Below are positions 7,153 to 16,651 of a DNA stretch of 64,000 nucleotides, one piece after another. A program made the position numbers and the translations under genes. The stretch spans positions 186,001-250,000 of the forward strand of contig CAWDRV010000002.1 in NCBI GenBank assembly GCA_963804825.1, written 5' to 3'. The first letter of the stretch is position 1. Every line of letters begins with the position of its first letter. This stretch comes from JBKQVT01 sp963804825. Lineage in GTDB: Bacteria; Planctomycetota; Planctomycetia; Pirellulales; Thermoguttaceae. The notes under the pieces are model-generated. The model was not told the DNA's origin. It saw only the letters and a list, made by a program, of their open reading frames with translations, and did no database searches.

Positions 7153-10100
7153 TCACGCGCCTTCCTGTACCTTCACCCACAACTGCGCCATTTGTTCCGC
7201 TATCTTCACCTCGACCGGCTCCGTGCCCGCCAATGGTGCAAGCACCAGTTCCGTCGCCAGCGTCTCTTGCATGATGTAATCGCGGAATCGCTCGACGGCG
7301 ACGGCCAACTCCCCGCATTCCGCGGCCACGCCCACGGCGATCCGATCGGTGAACCGGCAGCCCATTTCCTTGCGGCGATCGTTGATGATGCGGGCCAGTT
7401 CGCGGGCCAGGCCCTCGGCGATCAACTCGCCGGTCAACTCGGTCGAAAGGACCACGACGCACCATCGCCCCTGGGCGGCGGCCCAACCCTCCTTGGCCTG
7501 CAAACGGACCTGCACGTCCTCGGAGTCGAGCGCGACCGGTCCGCCGGGCAAATCGAGCGTGACGACGCCCGCGGCGCCCAATTCGGCCAACAGCCGGCCG
7601 GCGTCGGCCGCGGCCAGCAGTTTCCGCAAGGCCGGCAGCCGCTTTCCAAGCCGCGGACCGAGTCGCTTCAAGTCGGGCAACACGGTGTAGGTGACGTATT
7701 GGTCGGCCCGCTGGGCGAACGCGACCCGCTTGACGTTCAATTCGTCGCAGACGAGCGCGACATGTTCTTCCAGCCACGCCTGGTGTTGGGGATCGGCCAG
7801 GATGACCTCGACGCGGGCCAACGGCTGGCGGACCTTGAGTTTCGCCCCCATCCGCGCGCTGCGGCCCAGCGAGACGATGTCGCGGACAACGGCCATGCGC
7901 TCGGAAAGCAGCCGATCGACGGCGTCCTGATCGCCGCTCTGCTCGCCGCCGGGATAATCGCAGAGATGAACGCTTTCGACGGGCCGGGCCGATGCCGGCC
8001 GGCCGTCGAAGGCCGCCACAGCCAGGTTCTGCCACATCGCCTCGGCCAGGAACGGCACGAACGGCGCGATCAGCTTGCAGGTCGTCAGCAGGCACTCGTA
8101 GAGCGTCCAATGGGCGTCGCTCTTGTCGGCCGAGGGCTGCCCGCTCCAGAAGCGGTCGCGGCTGCGGCGGACGTACCAGTTGCTCAAGGCATCGACGAAC
8201 TCGGTAATCGCCGCGCAGGCGCCATAGTTGTCGTAATCGTCCATCCGCCCGACGACCGCCCCGGCCGTGCGACGGAGTTCGCCGAGGACCCAGCGGTCCA
8301 GTTCGCCCCGCGCTTGCACCGGGCGATATCCCTTCGCCGCGGCCAGCGTCTCGGGCGTCAATTGCCCCGCCGCTCGGCCCAGTGCCGCCGCAGGGTCGAA
8401 ACCGTCGATATTCGCGTAGATCACGAAAAAACTATAGACGTTCCACAGCCGCAGCAGGAACTCGGGAATGGTGTCCTTGATCGCCTGCTCGCTGTAGCGG
8501 ATCGAGGTCCACGGCGGCTGGTTCGAGAAGAAGTACCATCGCAGGGCGTCGGCGCCGTAGCGGTCGAAGATCTCGGTCGGCTCGCGGTAGTTCCGCTTGC
8601 TCTTCGACATCTTCCCGCCGTCCTCGCCCAGCATCAGCCCCAGCACGATGCAGTTCCGAAACGGGTGCGGATACGCATATCCCCCTCTCCCCTTGGGAGA
8701 GGGTCGGGGTGAGGGCGCGTCGCCTTCCGCTTGCGGTTTCGCACCGTTCCTCCTCGCTGAACAGCAGCGTGCTGATCGCCAGCAGGCTATAAAACCATCC
8801 CCGCGTCTGGTCGATCGCCTCGCTGATGAAGTCGGCGGGAAACTGCCGGGCCAGCCGCTCCGGCGATCCTTCCTGCCGCGGATATCCCCATTGGGCGAAC
8901 GGCATCGCCCCGCTGTCGAACCAGCAGTCGATCACGTCCGGCACGCGCTGCATCCGCCCGCCGGCCGCATAGGGCGAATCGTACGTGATCGCGTCGATAT
9001 ACGGCTTGTGGACGCGGAGGTGGTCGGAAAGGCCGGGGTTCTTCTGTTTCGCCTGCTCCCAGACCTCGACGCCGGTCATGCCCGGCTTGGCCAGCAGCTC
9101 TTCGTAGGATGCGACGGCCTCGGCCTGTGCCGGTTTTTTCACAGACCCAGATGGGCAGCGGCGTGCCCCAATAGCGCTCCCGCGACAGGGCCCAATCGAC
9201 GTTGCTCTCCAGAAAATTGCCGAACCGCCCGTCGCGGATGTGCTCGGGCAGCCAGTGGATCAGGCCGTTGTTGGCCAACATGCGGTCGCGGAACTGCGTC
9301 GTGCGGATGAACCAGCTTCGCCGCGGATACTGGATGAGCGGGTCTTCCTCGGCCCGCCAGCAGAACGGATATTCGTGGACGCACTGCTCTTGGTGAAAAA
9401 GCACGCCGCGGCCCTTCATGTCGCGGACGATGTCGCGGTCGGCCTCCTTGACCCAGCGGCCTCGGTAGTCGGGCACGTCGGCCGTGAACGTGCCGTCCGG
9501 GGCGACGGCGTTGATCAGCGGTGGGCCTTGGCCGTCGGCGAACCGGGCTTGTTCGGCCAGCAGCAAGTCGTAATCCACCTCGCCGAAGGCCGGGGCCTGG
9601 TGGACAATGCCCGTGCCCGTATCGACCGTGACAAACTCCGCCGGCACCACCCGCCATGACACGTGCTGGCGGCCGCCGCCCTTCAGCCGGCCAAGGACCG
9701 GCCCCTGCTTTTTGTGAGTAATAATCAAACGGCGGCACGTACCGCAGCCCGACCAACTCCGCCCCCGGCAGCGTGGCAACGACCGTGTGCTCGCGGCCCG
9801 CCTTCTTGGCGATCTGCTCGACCAGGGCCGAGGCCATGACCAGTTTCCGCCGGTGCCTCGGATGGCCCTCGAACGACACGACCGAGTATTCCAGGTCCGC
9901 CTTCACCGCGGCGAACTGGTTGCTCGGCAGCGTCCAGGGCGTCGTCGTCCAGACCAACAGATCGGCGTCCGTCAGCGGGCCGGCCGGCGGATCGACCAAC
10001 GGGAAGCGGACGTAGACGCTCGGGTCGGCCACTTCGCGGTAGCCTTGGCCGACTTCGCCGCTCGAAAGGGCCGTGCCGCCTTGCGCCCACCACCAGACGA

Positions 10101-10632
10101 TCTTGTGGCCCTGGTAGAGCAGCCCGCGGTCGAACAGGTTCTTCAACGCCCACCACACGCTCTCGACGTAGCTCTGGTGGAACGTGACGTAGGCCTCGTC
10201 CAAATGGATCCAGAAGCCCAAACGCTCGGTGAGCTGTTCCCATTGCCGGGTGTAGCGGAAGACGCTCTCGACGCACTTGTGCACGAACGGCTCGACGCCG
10301 AACGCCTCGATCTCTTCCTTGGCGTGGATGCCCAGTTCCTTGCAGACCTCGACCTCGACGGGCAGGCCGTGGGTGTCCCAGCCGGCCTTCCGGTCGCAGC
10401 GGAAGCCCCGCATCGTCTTGTAGCGGGGGAAAAGGTCCTTGATCGCCCGGGTGAGGCAATGGCCCGGATGCGGCAGGCCGTTGGCGGTCGGCGGGCCTTC
10501 ATAGAAGACGAAGGCGGGGGCATCGGCGCGGGCTGCAAGCGATTTTTCGTAAATTTGCCGCGTTTTCCAAAACTGGATGATGTCCTCTTCCAGTTTGGGC
10601 AGCGAAACGGAGCTTTCGACCGGGTGAAACAT
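7153..10632 (-). CDS. ileS: Isoleucyl-tRNA synthetase, three frameshifts and an inserted palindrome
   Basis: A class I aminoacyl-tRNA synthetase of ~1150 residues. The N-terminus holds FVFYEGPPTANGLPHPGHCL with the HIGH-type motif, GWDTHGLPVEVEVCKELGI and WTTTPWTLPSNQF. The editing domain has GTGIVHQAPAFGEVDY. Then come RYWGTPLPIW, DCWFDSGAMPFAQWGYP, the KMSKS loop GEDGGKMSKSKRNYREP and a C-terminal anticodon-binding part. The reading frame breaks near 9710, 9145 (A6 run) and 8685 (C5 run). The net length stays a multiple of three. Between LLFSEEER and HPFRNCIVLGLMLGEDG about 20 extra residues (ALTPTLSQGERG) come from a repeat palindrome. An essential gene is unlikely to be dead, so the breaks are probably sequence errors. 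A second synthetase copy elsewhere cannot be excluded. Confidence 0.9.
8675..8745. repeat. Palindromic repeat of the CCCTCTCCC/GGGAGAGGG family inside ileS
   Basis: The bases at 8681-8714 read as C5-TCTCCCC-TT-GGGAGAGGG followed by a TCGGGGTGAGGG tail, the same element seen intergenically at 28083-28173 and 41417-41449. Here it sits within the coding sequence of ileS and is translated as PTLSQGERG just ahead of the KMSKS loop. Confidence 0.75.
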
Positions 10633-11063
10633 GGCGAGCAGTTACGGTGGCCGTGGGCGGAAGACGGAAACCACCAATAGAGCATGGCGGCCCGGTTTTT
10701 TCAACGGCAACGCGGTGAGCCGGCGGCGTGAGCCGCCGGATAGGGCGGAAGGCGGAAGGCGGAAGGCACACCAAAAGCCCCCGGACTGCGTTCGGGGGGT
10801 GCGGTGGGGGATGGACGTTGGTGTCCCCCCTTCCGCCCTCCGCCCTCTCCTCAATCGCGTGCGGCGGCATCGCAAGAGTGGCTTCCCTGCGCCACGAAAG
10901 CGTCTCGTGCCTGCGGCACCCCGATAGCAAGGCTATCGTGGCCACCCGCGAAAACTAGCAACTGTCCAGGGGACGTTTTATGCTCTGCCTTGTGTTGGTA
11001 GAATAACCCAAACTATTCTTCGTGTCTATGTGTCAACCGCGCAGAAAGAAAGAGGTCTTCGGA
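10633..11063. repeat. Intergenic region upstream of ileS with a GAGCCGGCGGC...GCCGCCGG repeat
   Basis: No gene seen. The stretch at 10715-10768 has a GC-rich hairpin (gtgagccggcggcgtgagcc...) followed by ggcggaagg repeated three times. Related copies lie at 13757-13794 (opposite strand, inside the end of the PNP gene) and 34639-34677. The rest, to 11063, has no recognisable structure apart from short GC hairpins near 10920-10945. Confidence 0.6.
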
Positions 11064-11291
11064 ATGAAATCAAAAAAGCTGAGATCGCTGGAGGATCGAA
11101 CAAGCTTCGCCGCGAAGCGGTACCTTGAGGCTTGCGGAATCCTGAAGAAGAACCCCGACATACAAGGCCGAAAAGACTTTCCCGTTATCGCCGCTACCTG
11201 TACGTTACTTGCTGAACTCGAAGCGATTATTCACGTTCACGAAGAGGAGGTCATCAAACACGTTTACGAGGCATCCGGGAAGCCCCGCTGA
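11064..11291 (+). CDS. Small hypothetical protein
   Basis: A 75-residue protein beginning MKSKKLRSLEDRTSFAAKRY and ending EEEVIKHVYEASGKPR. I do not recognise the family. It looks helical and soluble with a basic N-terminus. The ATG at 11064 is preceded by AAGAGG at a reasonable distance, and a 14-codon upstream extension is possible but has no better start signal. It is flanked by repeat DNA and the convergent zinc-ribbon nuclease, in a stretch that looks accessory. Real coding status is likely but not certain. Confidence 0.5.
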   Translation: MKSKKLRSLEDRTSFAAKRYLEACGILKKNPDIQGRKDFPVIAATCTLLAELEAIIHVHEEEVIKHVYEASGKPR

Positions 11292-11341
11292 CGGCCCTAG
11301 CGTTGGTCAACCGAACCGAGGTGTGAGACCGAACCGATATG

Positions 11342-12979
11342 TCAGGAACCGTTGTTTTCGGTTCTTGACACCGTTACCTCGCCAGTCGCACCGGTGAGTA
11401 TCGCCTCAATGTACGTCTCCGCCGCCGCCCGGTTAACGCATGCCTTGCGTCGAAGATAGCCGTGCATCTTCGGCGAACTAATCCCAAAGACTGACATGAG
11501 CTTATGAAGTGCCATGTCAACCGTTTTCTTGATCGCCGCATCATCACGGGCACGGGTCACGGGAATTACGACATCCCATTCCGAAACGCAGTCCAACGGC
11601 GCTTCGCGGAGGCGAATTACGGTCCATCCTGCTTTGCTAAGTTGTCGGGTCTTGCGGCGATCATTCTCCTCCCTGCCACGGTGCGCGTAAGACCCGTCGT
11701 ATTCAATGATCGCGGATAGTTCGGGAACCATCATGTCCACGTCCACAACACGTCTGCCGATCCGCAGCTTGTGTGCGCCTGGGTCAAAGCGCATTACAGG
11801 CGCAAGTTCATATGCGATCAGAATCTCAACCTTGGACCGTGGGACCACTCGACACCAAGGACAGCCCGTTCGGTTGGCGGTACGACGAACAACCGGGGCT
11901 GGCCATTCGTGTTCTGGATTCTTGCTACACTGCCACCAGACAACCCTTTGGCTGCCAGCGATTACATCGGCTGCGGTCAGCACTTGTCCTGTTTGAGCAT
12001 CAATGTTACTCGTAGGGTGAAAGTCGGCGGCTATCTTTGGAAACTTTGTTGCCAGCGAATTGGTTACGGACAAGAGAACGTTCGCGCAACACGGGCAGGA
12101 GGCGGCTTTATCATTGACCATAGCGTTCGGCGAGCGCCTCCACGCATGGTCCGGTCCCTTGGGACAATACCACCAGTATTCTTTACCTGTGCCGTAAGTC
12201 ACGTCGTGTGGCGTTACATCACCATTGCGACTCGGATGCCAGAATTTCGCAATCGCGGGGAATCGCCCGGCCAAGCTGTTGGTGACGGATACTCTGAATC
12301 CTCGACAGTAGGGGCAGTCCGCGCCCTTGCTAACGCGCTGATTCGGAGACTGTTGCCATTCATGATCCGGTCCAACCGGGCACTTCCACCAGTACCTTTT
12401 GCTCGTCCCTGCTACGATATCGCGCGGTGTCAATCCGCCGTTGTTCTCCGGATGCCATTCCCGAGCCAAGTTTGGAAACAGAGTCTGCAGGCAGTTGGTG
12501 ACAGACGGTTTGCGACCCGCACAACACGGGCATCCTGATCTTGAGTTCTTCGATACCCGATTGTTTGGCTGCGCCGGCCATTCGTGATCCGGTCCTTGAG
12601 GGCATTTCCACCAGTAAATCCTGTTGGATCGCGCGACCACCATATCCGGCGTGATGTTTCCGTTTTGCGACGGATGCCATTCGCTCGCAATTTCTGGAAA
12701 CAGTGCCGCCAAGGAATTAGTTACCGACGCCTGCTTTCCAGCACAGGCAGGACAACCACGGATTTCAAAATGGGTAGCACCGTTGCGTTGACGGGTCTTG
12801 ATACGCCCGTTTGGTGAAGCTTGCCAAACGTGATCCGGCCCCTTGTCACAAATCCACCAGTATTTCTTTCTGGCACCGAATGCAACATTCTCCGGTGTAG
12901 CGCCACCATTCTCGGTCGGGTGCCATTGCGACGCCACGCTTGGAAAATCCGCGACGGTTGCCTTCGGACGCGGAGCCAT
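11342..12979 (-). CDS. Five-fold zinc-ribbon (DUF4379-type) protein with a C-terminal PD-(D/E)XK-like nuclease domain
   Basis: A 545-residue protein. Residues ~10-370 are five tandem repeats of ~65 residues, each with FPxIAxxWHPxxNG, TPxDV, then YWWKCPxGPDHEW and a CPxC or CPCC pair (GCPACAG, GCPCCAG, DCPYCRG, SCPCCAN, GCPWCRV). This is the probable zinc-ribbon repeat DUF4379. After the fifth repeat comes SKVEILIAYELA, then VVDVDMMVPELSAIIEYDGSY, followed by RKTRQLSKAGWTVIRLRE. This is the E / D / ExD-K layout of Vsr/DUF559-like endonucleases. The ~90-residue tail is unassigned. No partner gene lies within 300 bp on its strand. It is less GC-rich than its neighbours by eye, which would fit transfer. 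Likely a DNA-targeting nuclease; biological role unknown. Confidence 0.82.
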   Translation of the reverse strand: MAPRPKATVADFPSVASQWHPTENGGATPENVAFGARKKYWWICDKGPDHVWQASPNGRIKTRQRNGATHFEIRGCPACAGKQASVTNSLAALFPEIASEWHPSQNGNITPDMVVARSNRIYWWKCPQGPDHEWPAQPNNRVSKNSRSGCPCCAGRKPSVTNCLQTLFPNLAREWHPENNGGLTPRDIVAGTSKRYWWKCPVGPDHEWQQSPNQRVSKGADCPYCRGFRVSVTNSLAGRFPAIAKFWHPSRNGDVTPHDVTYGTGKEYWWYCPKGPDHAWRRSPNAMVNDKAASCPCCANVLLSVTNSLATKFPKIAADFHPTSNIDAQTGQVLTAADVIAGSQRVVWWQCSKNPEHEWPAPVVRRTANRTGCPWCRVVPRSKVEILIAYELAPVMRFDPGAHKLRIGRRVVDVDMMVPELSAIIEYDGSYAHRGREENDRRKTRQLSKAGWTVIRLREAPLDCVSEWDVVIPVTRARDDAAIKKTVDMALHKLMSVFGISSPKMHGYLRRKACVNRAAAETYIEAILTGATGEVTVSRTENNGS

Positions 12980-13068
12980 TTCTGGTTATTCCCTCCCGCC
13001 GGGGTGTATTCCTCCGGTATTCGGACCGCGTGGCCCCGGGCGGTTTCCCGGCGTGTGGCACTGTTGAA

Positions 13069-13231
13069 GCGTGCCACCGGCTCTGCCATTGCTGCCGTGG
13101 AACTGATCGGGAGACAAGCCTTGCCAGCAAAGCGCGACAGACAAATGGTCCATTTGCCGTTTCCCCATTTTCACATACAACACGACGAAACGTCAAGGAA
13201 GCCCAAAGCACTGGCAAAGCCAGTGGCACAC
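13069..13231 (-). mobile_element. MITE-like element, 163 bp, with hairpin terminal repeats (copy 1)
   Basis: Both ends carry a ~24-base terminal inverted repeat that is itself a hairpin: gcactggcaaagccagtggc at 13208-13231 and gcgtgccaccggctctgcca from 13069. The interior, on the minus strand, shares CGTGTTGT.TGTGAAAATGGG with a second copy at 27400-27564 of near-identical length. No coding capacity, so any movement would need a transposase in trans. Confidence 0.7.
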
Positions 13232-13647
13232 CGTCTCGGCCCCTTACGTTTGCCACCCGGCCCGATAATCCCGAGGCCCCAGCATCGTGATTCCTCGGCT
13301 TGAAATTGGGCCAATCAATGGCCTATAACGGAAACGCTTGGAACGTAGTGCTTAGAACTTAGTGCTTAGTTCGTAGCCTCCGGCCCCCCGTCCCCTGTGA
13401 ACCTCAAAACAGAGGAGTCAGACAATATGCACCCTTCGGTCCAACCCAACTTGTGGCATAGTGCGATAAGCGCACCTGCAACACACCCTCATGCAGCGTC
13501 ACTATTTACCACCCAAAGGAGCTATACCTAACCTATTGCGGAGAAACGACTTGCGTCGTGCAACAGCAATGGAAATGTGCAACGGGCAAGAGAGGCGTTG
13601 CACATAGAGCAGGATCTGACACCGCCGGCAAGCCCCCGCCAGGGGCT
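13232..13647. other. Non-coding stretch between the MITE and a second repeat
   Basis: I find no supported gene here. Visible are a short direct repeat (tagtgcttag at about 13346 and 13361) and no clear promoter or RNA structure. Confidence 0.5.
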
Positions 13648-13760
13648 AAGGATGAAGGATCAAGGATGACCACCGGCCGCACACGCTTCCACGCAACCGC
13701 CGGGACGAACCCGGCGGCCCGTTTCATCCTTTATCCTTCATCCTTCATCCTTTATCCTTC
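13648..13760. repeat. Inverted repeat built from AAGGAT(G/C)AA units
   Basis: Left arm 13648-13669 (aaggatgaaggatcaaggat) pairs with the iterated tcatcctttatccttcatcc block at 13722-13760, with about 50 bases between. The right arm runs directly into the 3' end of the PNP gene. Confidence 0.6.
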
Positions 13761-14645
13761 CGCCTTATCCGGCGGCTCACGCGGCCGGCTCGCTGCCTTC
13801 CCCAATCCCCAATCCCTAATCCCTTCTTCATGTGCCAGTATCCCCAGCACGATCTTCCGCAGTTTCGGCTCCGCCGCGGCCGCCGTCGCCATAATGTCTG
13901 CAATGTTCGCCGGCCGCAGGGCGTCGGGCAGACATAAGTCGGTCACGATCGACAGACCCAAGACCTGCATGCCAGAATGGACCGCCACGAGCACCTCCGG
14001 CACCGTGGACATGCCGACCACGTCGGCCCCGATCGTCCGGAGGAAGCGGTATTCCGCCCGGGTTTCGAGGTTCGGGCCGGTCACGGCCACGTAAACGCCA
14101 CGGTGGGCGACGAAGTTCTCCCGCCGGGCAATTTCCAACGCCCGGTCGATCAACACCCGGTCGTACGGGGCGGACATGTCGGGGAATCGCGGCCCGAGCG
14201 AGTCGTCGTTGGGCCCGATCAACGGATTGCCGGTCATCAGGTTGATGTGGTCCTCGATGACGACGATATCGCCGGCCTTGTAGTGCGGATTCATGCCGCC
14301 GCAGGCGTTGGAAACGACGAGCAATTCCGCCCCGAGGGCCTTCATCACGCGGACCGGGAAAGTGACCTGCTCGTAGGTGTAGCCCTCGTAGACGTGGAAA
14401 CGGCCTTCCATGGCCAGCACCGGCATCCCCATCAGCTTGCCGCACACGAGTTGGCCCGCGTGGCCGACGGCCGTGGCGCGGGGGAAGTGCGGGATGGCCG
14501 CGTAGTCGATGGCCGCTTCGGTGGCGATCTCCTGGGCCAGGCTGCCCAGGCCCGTGCCCAGAATGATCCCGGCGCGGGGCCGGCCGGCCCAATGGCGGCG
14601 GATTGCGCCGGCAGCCTCCTCGATCCGTGCGGCCAGTTCGTGCAT
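13752..14645 (-). CDS. punA: Purine nucleoside phosphorylase
   Basis: A trimeric-type PNP that splits inosine/guanosine (and deoxy forms) with phosphate. Motifs: GIILGTGLGSLAQEI, PHFPRATAVGHAGQLVCG, GRFHVYEGYTYEQVTFPVRV, LVVSNACGGMNPHYKAGD, ITGNPLIGPND-type loop, the purine-site VTGPNLETRAEYRFLRTIGA and the VGMSTVPEVLVA signature. The last ~20 residues (GLGKAASRPREPPDKAEG) are translated from a GAGCCGGC-family repeat and are unlikely to matter for function. It follows the acidic protein gene by 3 nt, so the two are cotranscribed. The AzgA-type purine permease at the right edge is a possible functional relative but is far away. Confidence 0.93.
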   Translation of the reverse strand: MHELAARIEEAAGAIRRHWAGRPRAGIILGTGLGSLAQEIATEAAIDYAAIPHFPRATAVGHAGQLVCGKLMGMPVLAMEGRFHVYEGYTYEQVTFPVRVMKALGAELLVVSNACGGMNPHYKAGDIVVIEDHINLMTGNPLIGPNDDSLGPRFPDMSAPYDRVLIDRALEIARRENFVAHRGVYVAVTGPNLETRAEYRFLRTIGADVVGMSTVPEVLVAVHSGMQVLGLSIVTDLCLPDALRPANIADIMATAAAAEPKLRKIVLGILAHEEGIRDWGLGKAASRPREPPDKAEG

Positions 14646-14648
14646 GGG

Positions 14649-14936
14649 CTACTTTTCCGCCTTGTCGTCCTCGTCCTTCGACCCTTCTTCGTCAACGTCG
14701 TCGTCGTCGAAGTCGTCGTCCAGGTCGTCGAAATCGTCGTCGAAGTCTTCTTCAAAATCGTCGTCGAAATCATCGTCGAAGTCGTCGTCCTCGAAATCGT
14801 CGAATTCGTCGGGCTCTTCGTCCTCGGCCGTCGCCACGGCCGATGCGGCCGTCGCGCCGAACAGGTCCTCGGACCAGCGCCCATCGTGTTCCAACGGGCC
14901 GAGCGGAAGGCCGATCCACGGCATGGACAATGACAT
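14649..14936 (-). CDS. Small Asp/Glu-run protein
   Basis: A 95-residue protein: a short ordered-looking head (MSLSMPWIGLPLGPLEHDGR, WSEDLFGATAAS) followed by ~55 residues almost entirely D, E and F in a DDFDDDF pattern, then a KDEDDKAEK tail. The ATG has a GAGGTG Shine-Dalgarno. Small proteins of this kind recur in planctomycete genomes, but I know of no assigned function. A histone-like or cation-binding mimic is a guess. It is translated just before PNP with a 3-nt gap. Confidence 0.7.
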   Translation of the reverse strand: MSLSMPWIGLPLGPLEHDGRWSEDLFGATAASAVATAEDEEPDEFDDFEDDDFDDDFDDDFEEDFDDDFDDLDDDFDDDDVDEEGSKDEDDKAEK

Positions 14937-15004
14937 GGCAACACCTCAACCAATCGGGAAAAATAGGAGAACCTCGGTCCTCACGCCGCCACGGTACAAA
15001 TTCT

Positions 15005-15140
15005 GTAGCCGTTCACGCTACCGGCGGAGAAACCGCGGATTAACGCAGATAAACGCCGACAAAAATGGATTCAATCAACTGCGTTCATCTGCGTCTATCT
15101 GCGGTTCCCTCTCTTTGTTTTCCAACCTGTGAACGGTTAC
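15005..15140. mobile_element. MITE-like element with GTAGCCGTTCAC ends (copy 1)
   Basis: Flanked by gtagccgttcac (15005-15016) and gtgaacggttac (15129-15140). Inside, ccgcggattaacgcagataa pairs with tctgcgtctatctgcggttc-type sequence. Related copies are at 27957-28064 (right end lost) and 29485-29700. Confidence 0.7.
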
Positions 15141-15185
15141 CAAATTCTTAACCGGCGACCTGCGATCTGTCAACGGCCAAGGAGG

Positions 15186-16415
15186 CTATTTTGACCGTTT
15201 CGGAGTCGGCTTCCCGCGGTTGGCCGCTTCGTGCTTGAGATGGGGGGGCGGGGCGGACCCTGCCGGCGTTTCTCCGCCGGAACCCGAAATCCCCTGGTCC
15301 AAGCGGACCGTGCGGTCCTCGGTCGGACCGAGGATATCGCCCAGACCGGGCAGCGGAATCGCGGCCTCTTTTCCCCCCTCTTCCAGCCCCTCTTGCGACC
15401 GTTGCGCCTGCGCCAGGCATACGGCCGCCAATTCCCTCCACCACGCCAGGTGCCAAACGGCCGGGTTGATCTTGCCGAACTTGACCGCCGCGTCGAACGC
15501 GCGGACCGCCAGTTCCGGACGCCCCTGGCCCTGCAAGCAATGGCCCATCGTCAACAGCAACTGGGCATCGAAAGGAAACGCTCGCAGGGCCTCCAGGCAG
15601 GTGGTCAACAACTCGCTGTCCGGCGACGGCTGGCCGGCCCAAGTAGCCAGCAGCCCGTAATACGCATCGAGCAGTTCGGCCGACTCGGGCGCGGCCATCT
15701 TGATGGCCTTTCGGAACGATTCCCGGGCGTGTTCCGGCGATTTCAGGGCGTTATAGGCCTCGCCGGCGACCAGCAGCAGCCGCAACGGCCACCCGCCTTG
15801 CTCCTCGGCTTCCATCACGGCCAGTCGCATGTCGCGTCCCGCCTTGCGGACCCGACGGGCCGGGTCGTGTTCGCGCGTATGGCGGACGATCCGCCCGGGC
15901 GCGGGCTGAATCGTCATTTCGGCCGTCTCCATCGACGGCTGCAAGGTTTCCCGGACCCGGCCGTCAAATTGCAAGTTGGCCTTTGCGGGCATCAACCGCG
16001 GCTGCATGATCTGCTCGGCCAACGCGCCGGAGGCAACGGGCGGTATCTCGACCAGCATCGCGTAGACATGCTGCCGATCGGCGCGGCGGTCGATGAACTC
16101 ACGCAATTCGGCGGCCGACTGGGCATCCAACCGTTCGCCCGCGTCCAGCCACAAGACCCAATCGCCGTTGGCCGATTTCAGGCACTCGTTTCGGGCCGCG
16201 GCGAAATCGTCGCTCCAGGGCCATTGGCCCACCGTTGCGCCCGACTGCCGGGCGACGGACAGCGTCTGGTCCGTCGAACCGGTGTCCAGCACCACGATCT
16301 GGTCGGCAATCGCACGGACGCTCTGGAGCGTGTCGGCCAGGACGTACTGTTCATTGCGGACGATCATGGCCACGGAAAGCCGCAGCCCCGGCATGGAATC
16401 GGGCAGGATTTTCAT
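15186..16415 (-). CDS. Family 2 glycosyltransferase with TPR-like C-terminal half
   Basis: About 409 residues. The GT-A head starts RLSVAMIVRNEQYVLADTLQ, with IVVLDTGSTDQTLSVAR and WVLWLDAGERLD (the DxD-like nucleotide-sugar/metal site), followed by EIPPVASGALAEQIMQPRLM and HTREHDP. Residues ~190-330 look like TPR helices (GEAYNALKSPEHARESFRKA, DAQLLLTMGHCLQGQGRPEL, AVRAFDAAVKFGKINPAVWH). This matches the SunS/ELLF-like GT2-TPR proteins. Start chosen at 16415 because AGGAGGGCCC precedes that ATG. A 65-codon upstream extension lacks family sequence. The donor and acceptor cannot be deduced. Confidence 0.85.
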   Translation of the reverse strand: MKILPDSMPGLRLSVAMIVRNEQYVLADTLQSVRAIADQIVVLDTGSTDQTLSVARQSGATVGQWPWSDDFAAARNECLKSANGDWVLWLDAGERLDAQSAAELREFIDRRADRQHVYAMLVEIPPVASGALAEQIMQPRLMPAKANLQFDGRVRETLQPSMETAEMTIQPAPGRIVRHTREHDPARRVRKAGRDMRLAVMEAEEQGGWPLRLLLVAGEAYNALKSPEHARESFRKAIKMAAPESAELLDAYYGLLATWAGQPSPDSELLTTCLEALRAFPFDAQLLLTMGHCLQGQGRPELAVRAFDAAVKFGKINPAVWHLAWWRELAAVCLAQAQRSQEGLEEGGKEAAIPLPGLGDILGPTEDRTVRLDQGISGSGGETPAGSAPPPHLKHEAANRGKPTPKRSK

Positions 16416-16651
16416 GGGCCCTCCTGGCCGCCGTAGCGGAGCGAACCGGAACAAGTCGCCGGGGCGTTCACCGGCGGGTTTTTCCCCGGCAGTTTCATGA
16501 GCCCACCCTCTCCGGAAGGGGGAAGGGGGTTCCGCCAGCACGCCCAAGTGTACCCCCTTCGGCAATTCGTTCCAAGGGCGATTTGCAATGGCCCGGGGGC
16601 AACCGAGCAACCGGAAACAAGCGGCAAGGGCACAAGGGCGATGGCTCGCCC

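Noticed and set aside
9720..10459. Second minus-strand gene overlapping the 5' part of ileS
   Set aside because: It is a shadow frame of ileS without motifs. The breaks in ileS are explained by single indels.
14642..14900. Ser/Lys-rich open frame on the plus strand opposite the acidic protein
   Set aside because: The runs are complementary reading of the GAC/GAT-rich gene on the minus strand, which has a Shine-Dalgarno and sits 3 nt from PNP.
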